From: an uncultured Porphyromonadaceae bacterium
GTDB lineage: Bacteria; Bacteroidota; Bacteroidia; Bacteroidales; Muribaculaceae
NCBI GenBank assembly: GCA_905193395.1
Contig: CAJJOO010000136.1
Coordinates: 1 to 5,022, forward strand
Reading direction: 5' to 3'
Length of the DNA stretch: 5,022 bases
In this document: one piece after another, positions 1 to 5,022 of the stretch
How positions within the stretch are numbered: position 1 is the first letter of the stretch
Layout of the letters: each line of letters opens with the position of its first letter
Notes under the pieces: generated by a model
Seen by the model: the letters and a program-made list of their open reading frames with translations, nothing else
Told to the model about the DNA's origin: nothing
Databases searched by the model: none
Translations under genes and position numbers: made by a program

Positions 1-3000
1 GGCGGAACACGTTTTCGATTTCGCGCAGCAGGTTGACGCGGGTGGTGTCGACGATGCCGACGTTGACGGGCATGTTTTCCTTGAGGCGCGCCTTGCCCAG
101 ACGGATTTTGTATTTGTCGGGGTTGCCCTTGATGTTGACGCCGAATTTGAAGGGCAGTGGGGATTTCAGCACCGCGATATGATAGTCGAAGTTCATGGCC
201 AGGTCATTGTAGCCCTGCACGCCGAGTTTGTAGCGATCGATGTTGAATATGAATGGGTAAATATGCAGCATGTTGTCGGCGACGGTCATCTCGACGTCCA
301 TGTGGTCGATGATGTTGCGCTGGCGGTTCTTGAACAGCAGCCATTTGCCGATGCTGCGGTAAGTTTCCTTGTCGATGAGTTCCAGCGAGTCGCCCGAGAG
401 GCGGATTGCGGCGCTGAGGGTGGGGAGCACGAGGTTCATGCCGCGGTCGATGTCGCAGGTGGCGGCGATGTCGCCGTTGATGATGCCGCGCATGTCGGTG
501 ATAAGGGGCATCAGCGAGTCGATGGCGGGAACCAGTTGGGTGAAGCGGCGGATGTTGAAGTCCTTGACCTGCAGCCCGAAACCGAAGCGCAACGAGTCGG
601 CGTGCGGTGCGGAATACAGGGCCGACATGTCGATAGTGCCCATTTCGCTGGCGGCAGATAGGCGGTGGAGGTTGAGGGCGCCTCCGAAGGCCAGCAACTG
701 GCCGCGGAAGTCGTGGAACAGCAGGTCGGCATATTTCACGTTGTCGGCGCGCATGTCGAGGCGCATGTCGATGTTTGTGGGAATCAGCAGGGGAGCCACG
801 GAGTCGGGAGCGCCTACCACCATTGCGCCCACCTCGTGTTCGAGGGCCGCGTTGGCGTGTTCCTCGCGGGCCACCAGGGAGTCGAGGCTGAATCCGGCAT
901 GTCCCCGGTTCATGGCCTCGATGTTTGCGGCGCCGGCAAAGGCGCTTCCGGCCAGTTCGTTGATGTCGATTGTGTCTGATACGACGTCGAAGTTAATGCG
1001 CAGCGGGGCGCGGAAACCGCGCGATGTGAAGCCGCGTTTGAGGTTTGAGATGCGTCCGCTGATCAGGAAATCGCTATTCCCGGCCTTGTAGGCCACGTTA
1101 TGGAGGTTGATGGAGTCGTTGCAGAAAGTTATGTTGAAGTTGCGCACGCGGTTGCGCAGCGGGAAGGCGAAGGTGAACAGGCCGGCGCGGCGTGCGGTGA
1201 GCGAGCCGTCGATGCGCCAGCGCAGCAGCAGGTTGCGCACCAGCGAGGTTGTGCCCCAGTAGATGATTTCCGAGGCCGAGTCGGTGTAGAGCGGGTGGAT
1301 GTGGTGAGGGTGTCCCGGAACGCGGACGTGCTGGCGGATGGCCAGGGCGTATACGGAATCCACTGGCAACTGCGGGAACAGGCGCCGCAGCGAGTCGGCG
1401 GTGTGCTTGATTTCAGGACGCAGCAGGCGCCGGGGCAGTTTGTGGGCGGTGAAATCGAGGGCGCCGTCGCGCAGCAGCAGGCGTGCCTGTCGGTTGCCGA
1501 AGGACACGAAGCGCAGCCCCAGATTGAATTTGAACAGCGGCACGCGGGCCATGTTGTTGAAACGGTCCATCGACACGCGGCCTTTAAGTCCGCGGATACG
1601 CACCACGGTCGAATCGTCGAGAGTTGTCAGGCCGAAGCGCTCGAGGCTCAGTCCGCCGCCCATGGGGATGATGCGTGTGGTGTCGGCCATACCCTTGCGG
1701 TTGGCGGCTCCGACGCCGAGGGCCAGGCCGTGGAGTTTGATGGAGATATTGTCCTTGAGGATGTCGGCCGAATCGACTCTCACAACGGCCGAGAGCAGGC
1801 TGTCGACGCCGCCGTGCGAGTTGTTGGTGCCGAATTTCAGACATAGGTTGTTGATGAACACCATCGTGGCGGTGTCGGCGCCGAGATAGTAGAGGCTGTG
1901 GCCGTCGATGTCGCCCTCCAAGTGCAGCCGATGGAAGTTGTTGCGTGTGAGCATCGATGGGCGTGCGGTGAATTTGATGTCTGCGTCAATGGAACCCGAG
2001 AGGGCGCCCCCCAGCATTTCGAGCAGGCGTCGCGGCAGTCGCCGCAGTATGGTGTGGCCGTTGATGTCGCCGCGGATCAGGGGGTCGGTCATCACCTCGG
2101 TGGCCGTGGCATTGACGTGCAGGTCGGTGGCGGGACCGGCGGCGATGAAATCCTCTAGGGTGAAGACGGCGTCGTCCAGGTTATCGCCGCGCAGCGAGGC
2201 GGTGACGCGGCCGCCGAGACGGTCGAGGCGTACGTTTTCATAGCGCAGCCGCCCTGGTGTGAGGGTCAGTTCCATGTCGGCGTGCGGAATGGACTGGGTG
2301 GTGAGGTTGTAGGGGGCTGTGGAGCGGGCCTTGAAACTCATGGTGATGTCGGTGGCGAAGCGCTCGGGACCGATGCCCAGGTTGTGCTTGATTTCCTCGG
2401 GGACCACGGCGAGGATGCGGCTAAGGTCCATGCTGCCAAGGTCCAGCGAGAAACTTTCCACCACGATATCGCGGCGCATGTCGACGGTGGCGTTGAGGAC
2501 GGCTTTGAGGAAGTCGGCCGTGAGGGTGAAGTCGTTGAAAACCACGCGGTGGGGGTCGTCGGGATTCCAGCCTATTCCGCCGTCAATGCCGAAGGCGATT
2601 TTTTCGAGGTTGTAGGCCCGGAGGTCGTTCCCGGCCAGGTCGCCGCCGAGGACCAGGTTATAGCGCGGCGAACTGTCGGCGGTGATAGACAGGGCGTTGA
2701 GTGCGATTTCAAAGTGCGTTCCGGTGGCCAGGTTGCTGAATCGCAACGGGCCCGGGCGGTCCAGACGGAAACTGTTGATAGAAATCGATGGCGGGGTGGA
2801 TGGCGTTGTGTCCGTCTCCTCTTGGGACGGTTTGACAATCAAGTAGTTGCTGATTTCTTCGTTGACCGATACGAGGTTGACGCGAGGCGCGGTGAAAACC
2901 ACGTTGCGCAATTGCACTTTGTTGATTGCCAGAGCCAGGGGATTTATAGAGCCTTCAAAGCGTTCCAGAGTCAGCAGCGTGTCGGCCCAGACCGGCAGGC

Positions 3001-3289
3001 TGTCGCGAACGGCGGCGGGCAGGCGCAGCATGGGCTTCGAGATGACGGTAACGCTGTCGACGCGGATATGCGCGAAAGGCGACACCCCGTCGAACGACAG
3101 GGCGGCGCGGCCCACGGTGACGTCGGCGTCGAGCACCTCGTTGGCCACGCGGTTCACAATGGGGGTCAGAACCTCGGGTTTGAGCAGTTTAACGGCGCAG
3201 ATGAGCACGGCGGCGACCGTCAGCACGATTGCCATGACCGTCCATGCCAGTATTTTCAATATTTTGCGCCAGAGGGGAGTAGGTTTCAT
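1..3289 (-). CDS. AsmA-family (TamB-like) envelope protein, C-terminus cut by window edge
   Basis: The frame starts with ATG at 3289-3287 and stays open to position 2 with no stop, giving 1096 visible residues; the end lies beyond the left edge. Residues 1-12 are short and basic, and 13-33 form one hydrophobic membrane helix, followed by LLKPEVLTPIVNRVANEVL, as expected of an inner-membrane anchor. The rest is a long run of amphipathic beta-strand-like stretches with recurring G-D-I-(N/D)-G-H motifs (407-412, 459-464). A conserved-looking block with HPHHIHPLYTD lies near 660-670. The end (about 997-1076) has MDVEMTVADN, then FNIDRYKLGVQGYNDL, then LPFKFGVNIKG, which I recognise as the AsmA-like C-terminal region of Bacteroidota. 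Relatives such as TamB, YhdP and YdbH of Proteobacteria are periplasm-spanning proteins linked to lipid transport to the outer membrane; that role here is inference. The start overlaps the stop of the upstream lipoprotein gene, so the two are probably co-translated. Family assignment is confident; substrate is unknown. Confidence 0.88.
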   Translation of the reverse strand, partial: MKPTPLWRKILKILAWTVMAIVLTVAAVLICAVKLLKPEVLTPIVNRVANEVLDADVTVGRAALSFDGVSPFAHIRVDSVTVISKPMLRLPAAVRDSLPVWADTLLTLERFEGSINPLALAINKVQLRNVVFTAPRVNLVSVNEEISNYLIVKPSQEETDTTPSTPPSISINSFRLDRPGPLRFSNLATGTHFEIALNALSITADSSPRYNLVLGGDLAGNDLRAYNLEKIAFGIDGGIGWNPDDPHRVVFNDFTLTADFLKAVLNATVDMRRDIVVESFSLDLGSMDLSRILAVVPEEIKHNLGIGPERFATDITMSFKARSTAPYNLTTQSIPHADMELTLTPGRLRYENVRLDRLGGRVTASLRGDNLDDAVFTLEDFIAAGPATDLHVNATATEVMTDPLIRGDINGHTILRRLPRRLLEMLGGALSGSIDADIKFTARPSMLTRNNFHRLHLEGDIDGHSLYYLGADTATMVFINNLCLKFGTNNSHGGVDSLLSAVVRVDSADILKDNISIKLHGLALGVGAANRKGMADTTRIIPMGGGLSLERFGLTTLDDSTVVRIRGLKGRVSMDRFNNMARVPLFKFNLGLRFVSFGNRQARLLLRDGALDFTAHKLPRRLLRPEIKHTADSLRRLFPQLPVDSVYALAIRQHVRVPGHPHHIHPLYTDSASEIIYWGTTSLVRNLLLRWRIDGSLTARRAGLFTFAFPLRNRVRNFNITFCNDSINLHNVAYKAGNSDFLISGRISNLKRGFTSRGFRAPLRINFDVVSDTIDINELAGSAFAGAANIEAMNRGHAGFSLDSLVAREEHANAALEHEVGAMVVGAPDSVAPLLIPTNIDMRLDMRADNVKYADLLFHDFRGQLLAFGGALNLHRLSAASEMGTIDMSALYSAPHADSLRFGFGLQVKDFNIRRFTQLVPAIDSLMPLITDMRGIINGDIAATCDIDRGMNLVLPTLSAAIRLSGDSLELIDKETYRSIGKWLLFKNRQRNIIDHMDVEMTVADNMLHIYPFIFNIDRYKLGVQGYNDLAMNFDYHIAVLKSPLPFKFGVNIKGNPDKYKIRLGKARLKENMPVNVGIVDTTRVNLLREIENVFR
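3286..3289 (-). other. ATGA stop/start overlap coupling the two minus-strand genes
   Basis: Read on the minus strand, ATG (3289-3287) of the AsmA-family gene overlaps TGA (3288-3286) of the lipoprotein gene. No Shine-Dalgarno-like stretch precedes it, so the second gene probably depends on ribosomes finishing the first. This overlap also supports both the chosen start and the reading frame of the larger gene. Confidence 0.9.
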
Positions 3290-4041
3290 TGCTGTGGCCT
3301 GGTTGTGATGTGGAAGCAACTCTGTTTGTATTCGTATTTCACGTAGCAGCGGCCTGCGCGCTTCATGTCAAGAAGCACCTCGGCAAGCAGGTTCTTGAGG
3401 TCCTCGAAGGTCCGTGCGGGCGCGCCGAGACTGTCGCAGATGAATTTGGAATAACTGATGTCGAAGGTGGTGCCGTAGACGTGGGTGGACTCGGAGGTGG
3501 CGTTGCGGTTGACGCGGCGCAGGCGTTTCACCGTGACAGGGGTGCGAAGCACGCTTGTCACCTTGATGCGGTAGTTTCCGCCGCCGCGTGCGGCCAGCGA
3601 GTCGTTGAAGGCCTGTCCGATGTCGTGCAGCAGCACGGCGGCCTCGGGAACCAGATAGGGGAACGAGTGTGTGAGCGAGTCGAGATAGAACTCCCGGCAT
3701 GAGCGCACGCGTTCCAGTGGTCGGCGCAGGCGCAGGATGTCGCGGTCGTCTGTCACGGGATTGATGCCGAGGGCGCGTGCGGCCTCCAGATGGATGTGAT
3801 TGCTGTCGTTGAACAACTGGCGCAACTGTCCGCGCAGATATATGGGGATGCGGCGGCAACCGGTGTCGGGCGCCTGGTCCAGATGGATGTCGAAAGGATT
3901 CGGAGCGTCGAAGTCGTCGGTCAGAATCAGGTCGAGCGAGCGGTGGGAAGGCGCCGTGACGGGGCTTTCGTCGCGCGAGCAGCCGGCAGCCGCAAACAGC
4001 GCGCCGGCAAGGATTAAGACGGAAATTCGGTTCGACAACAT
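3286..4041 (-). CDS. DUF5715-like lipoprotein with M15-type metallopeptidase signature
   Basis: 251 residues from ATG at 4041. Residues 1-20 are a lipoprotein signal (basic R5, hydrophobic 6-19) ending in the lipobox AAG-C with C21 as the lipidated cysteine. The next residues, SRDES, are mildly acidic and could be a Bacteroidota surface-export signal, but this is weak. The C-terminal half resembles M15 peptidases (VanX, CwlK and phage endolysin types): TSVLR with R166 matches the family SxYR arginine, STHVYGTTFD gives zinc ligands H187 and D194 with the H-x6-D spacing, and CFHI gives a third ligand H244. The usual catalytic Glu three residues before the last His is Ser241 here; the nearest acid is E237. 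So it is either an atypical cell-wall peptidase or a non-catalytic relative. Residues 22-150 have no motif I recognise. I recall Bacteroidales DUF5715 proteins having this arrangement; a profile search would settle it. It is the first gene of an operon with the downstream AsmA-family gene. Confidence 0.78.
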   Translation of the reverse strand: MLSNRISVLILAGALFAAAGCSRDESPVTAPSHRSLDLILTDDFDAPNPFDIHLDQAPDTGCRRIPIYLRGQLRQLFNDSNHIHLEAARALGINPVTDDRDILRLRRPLERVRSCREFYLDSLTHSFPYLVPEAAVLLHDIGQAFNDSLAARGGGNYRIKVTSVLRTPVTVKRLRRVNRNATSESTHVYGTTFDISYSKFICDSLGAPARTFEDLKNLLAEVLLDMKRAGRCYVKYEYKQSCFHITTRPQQ

Positions 4042-4064
4042 TGCGCTTGGAGGTTATTTGGCCT

Positions 4065-4072
4065 CAAAGTTA
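4065..4072 (-). promoter_or_regulatory. Bacteroidota -7 promoter element for the lipoprotein-AsmA operon
   Basis: On the minus strand the bases read TAACTTTG, a perfect match to the TAnnTTTG -7 element of the Bacteroidota primary sigma factor. It lies 23 bases before the lipoprotein ATG (4041), which predicts a very short leader of roughly 15-20 bases. I do not see a good TTTG -33 element at the usual distance, so the call rests on the -7 box and its position. Confidence 0.6.
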
Positions 4073-4094
4073 CGACAATTCTGTGAATATTTTG

Positions 4095-4102
4095 TAACTT
4101 TG
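4095..4102 (+). promoter_or_regulatory. Bacteroidota -7 promoter element for the S1/P1 nuclease gene
   Basis: TAACTTTG on the plus strand is again a perfect TAnnTTTG match, 28 bases before the nuclease ATG at 4131, predicting a leader of about 20-25 bases. The -33 position (around 4072-4076) falls on the opposing promoter's -7 box and lacks a clear TTTG. The A/T-rich leader (GATTTTTAAATA) with no Shine-Dalgarno sequence is usual for Bacteroidota genes. Confidence 0.6.
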
Positions 4103-4130
4103 TTGCAACTGATTTTTAAATACCCCCGAC

Positions 4131-4904
4131 ATGAAGAAATATCTGACAACTTTGCTCTGCCTGGCCGTGGCCCTCGCGGCCGGCGCATGGAGCCAGAAAG
4201 GACACGACGTGACGGCCTATATCGCCGAGCAGCACCTCACCCCGCAGGCCCGCGCCGCCGTGGATTCCATTCTCGACGGCCGCTCGATGGTCTACTGGAG
4301 CAACTGGCTCGACAATGCCTCGCACCAGATGGACCATGCCTACACCCGCACTTGGCACTACAAGAACATCGACGAGGGCGAGACCTACGATAGCGCCCCG
4401 GCCAACCCCTCGGGCGACGTCGTCACGGCCATAAAGCAGCAGATCGAGGTGCTGCAGGACCCCGCCACAACGAAGGCCGACGCAGCCCTGGCGCTGAAAA
4501 TCCTCATCCACATCGTGGGCGACATGCACCAGCCCATGCACCTGGGTCACGCCTCCGACCTTGGCGGCAACCGCGTGAAAATGAAATTTTTCGACCGCAA
4601 CACCAACCTCCATTCCATCTGGGACTCGTCGCTTGTGGAGAGCGGCCACAAATGGAGTTATACTGAGTGGCAGCAGCAGATTGACACCACCGACCCCGAA
4701 AAAATCGCCGCCATCACTAAGGGCAGCGTCGACGACTGGGCCCGCGAGACCTACAACATCGCCACGCAGTGCTATGTGTATTTTCGTCCGGGAAACAAGG
4801 TGATGTACAACGATATAGCCCGCTGGACTCCGGTAATCGAGCAGCAGTTCCTGCGCGGTGGCCTCCGCCTGGCCCACATCCTCAACAGCATCTACACCCG
4901 CTGA
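4131..4904 (+). CDS. Secreted S1/P1-family zinc-dependent nuclease
   Basis: 257 residues, close to the usual length of the family. The product is predicted to cut single-stranded DNA and RNA (and 3'-mononucleotides) outside the cytoplasm using a three-zinc centre. Residues 1-19 are a signal peptide (KK, then a hydrophobic core, ending AGA), and cleavage before W20 would leave Trp as the mature N-terminus, which in this family is itself a zinc ligand. The nine ligands of P1 nuclease (W1, H6, D45, H60, H116, D120, H126, H149, D153) map to W20, H25, D61, H76, H127, D131, H137, H161 and D165 with near-identical spacing. Signature stretches are WSQKGH, HIVGDMHQPMHLGH, DLGGN and NLHSIWD. The N-terminus would thus be freed by signal peptidase I, not lipidated. 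It stands alone, divergent from the envelope operon, and is followed by a terminator. A nutrient role (nucleic acid scavenging for phosphate or nucleosides) is inference. No frameshift or missing key residue. Confidence 0.96.
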   Translation: MKKYLTTLLCLAVALAAGAWSQKGHDVTAYIAEQHLTPQARAAVDSILDGRSMVYWSNWLDNASHQMDHAYTRTWHYKNIDEGETYDSAPANPSGDVVTAIKQQIEVLQDPATTKADAALALKILIHIVGDMHQPMHLGHASDLGGNRVKMKFFDRNTNLHSIWDSSLVESGHKWSYTEWQQQIDTTDPEKIAAITKGSVDDWARETYNIATQCYVYFRPGNKVMYNDIARWTPVIEQQFLRGGLRLAHILNSIYTR

Positions 4905-4923
4905 AATCTAATACCATAATAAC

Positions 4924-4954
4924 AAAGGCTGTCAAGTAATCGGGAATAGCCTTT
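4924..4954 (+). other. Hairpin downstream of the nuclease gene
   Basis: AAAGGCT (4924-4930) pairs with AGCCTTT (4948-4954), seven base pairs around a 17-base loop. It begins 20 bases after the nuclease stop. No T-run follows (next bases are AAAGG), so alone it is a poor terminator; it may protect the 3' end of the message or be chance. Confidence 0.4.
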
Positions 4955-4963
4955 AAAGGATAT

Positions 4964-5003
4964 ACAAAACCGGGGGCGCGATGTCGTGCCCACGGTTTTG
5001 TTT
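4964..5003 (+). terminator. Strong hairpin terminator after the nuclease gene
   Basis: ACAAAACCG (4964-4972) pairs exactly with CGGTTTTGT (4993-5001). After one G-A mismatch (4973/4992) the stem continues as GGGCGCG (4974-4980) with CGTGCCC (4985-4991), including one G-T wobble, around a four-base ATGT loop. The 16-bp stem has a GC-rich core and is bordered by A's on the left and T's on the right (TTTTGTTTC). The flanking A and T runs mean it could stop transcription in both directions. It is the end of the nuclease transcription unit. Confidence 0.75.
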
Positions 5004-5022
5004 CTGATGCTGTGAGGTCAGG

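Larger units (their letters stand above)
4065..4102. repeat. 9-bp inverted repeat formed by the two divergent -7 boxes
   Basis: CAAAGTTAC (4065-4073) and GTAACTTTG (4094-4102) are exact reverse complements separated by 20 bases. The arms contain the two opposing -7 elements, so the simplest reading is face-to-face promoters. An operator for a dimeric regulator is possible but nothing else shows it. There is no T-run beside it, so it is not a terminator. Confidence 0.75.
4905..5022. other. Non-coding tail of the window
   Basis: After the nuclease TGA (4902-4904) no convincing reading frame is visible. The segment is more A/T-rich than the genes and contains only the two hairpins listed separately. 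The last 19 bases (5004-5022) hold nothing I can identify. Confidence 0.7.

Noticed and set aside
1100..1846. A 248-residue plus-strand open frame and overlapping frames such as 179-661, 369-1091 and 1338-1889
   Set aside because: All are opposite the continuous AsmA-family frame, and their products look like mirror translations or arginine/serine-rich noise.
961..3000. Frequent Asp-Ser pairs, many as DSL, in the AsmA-family protein
   Set aside because: About fifteen occur in 1096 residues and they also appear in the lipoprotein. This fits compositional preference in Bacteroidales secreted proteins better than a repeat with a function.
1..3289. Possible frameshift or pseudogene in the long minus-strand gene
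   Set aside because: Reading every codon from 3289 to 2 gave no stop and continuous family-like sequence, so it appears intact within the window.
2282..3346. A 354-residue plus-strand open frame
   Set aside because: It lies antisense to the AsmA-family gene, whose GC-rich third positions keep the opposite frame open. Its translation is low-complexity (rich in V, G, D, H) with no recognisable motif.
4042..4130. Small RNA, riboswitch or attachment site in the intergenic region
   Set aside because: At 89 bases with two promoters and short leaders there is no room for a riboswitch, and I see no direct repeats or integrase nearby.
3800..4393. A 197-residue plus-strand frame crossing the intergenic region
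   Set aside because: It runs antisense through the lipoprotein gene, across the promoter region and out of frame into the nuclease gene; no motif supports it.
4116..4877. A 253-residue minus-strand open frame opposite the nuclease
   Set aside because: The plus strand here encodes a complete nuclease with all nine zinc ligands, so the antisense frame is a composition shadow.

Overview
The window looks like chromosome of a GC-rich Bacteroidota, most likely a Bacteroidales gut-type bacterium; a Muribaculaceae-like lineage is a guess from GC richness and protein style, not something the sequence proves. The evidence for Bacteroidota is two perfect TAnnTTTG -7 promoter elements in the only intergenic promoter region, the absence of Shine-Dalgarno sequences before the starts, and the character of the three proteins.

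Layout. Positions 1-3289 are one uninterrupted minus-strand reading frame that enters from beyond the left edge of the window. It encodes a very large AsmA-family envelope protein, of which 1096 residues are visible and the C-terminus is cut off. I read this frame codon by codon and found no stop or frameshift. Directly upstream of it, sharing a 4-base ATGA start/stop overlap at 3286-3289, lies a 251-residue minus-strand lipoprotein (3286-4041). It resembles DUF5715 proteins and carries an M15-type zinc-peptidase signature (SxHxxGxxxD followed by a late His). The two form a translationally coupled operon. An 89-base intergenic region (4042-4130) separates this operon from a divergent plus-strand gene (4131-4904) for a secreted S1/P1-type zinc nuclease with all nine zinc ligands recognisable. 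After the nuclease, 4905-5022 holds no gene but contains two hairpins, the second a strong factor-independent-type terminator.

How the parts fit. All three products are predicted to act outside the cytoplasm: an inner-membrane-anchored AsmA/TamB-like protein spanning the periplasm, a lipid-anchored peptidase-fold protein, and an exported nuclease. The two divergent -7 elements form a 9-bp inverted repeat, so each promoter's upstream half would overlap the other's -7 box; this is the most interesting regulatory feature. I see no CRISPR array, mobile element, RNA gene or clearly new system. The most useful leads are the coupled lipoprotein-AsmA pair, the missing catalytic acid in the lipoprotein's M15-like site, and the face-to-face promoters.
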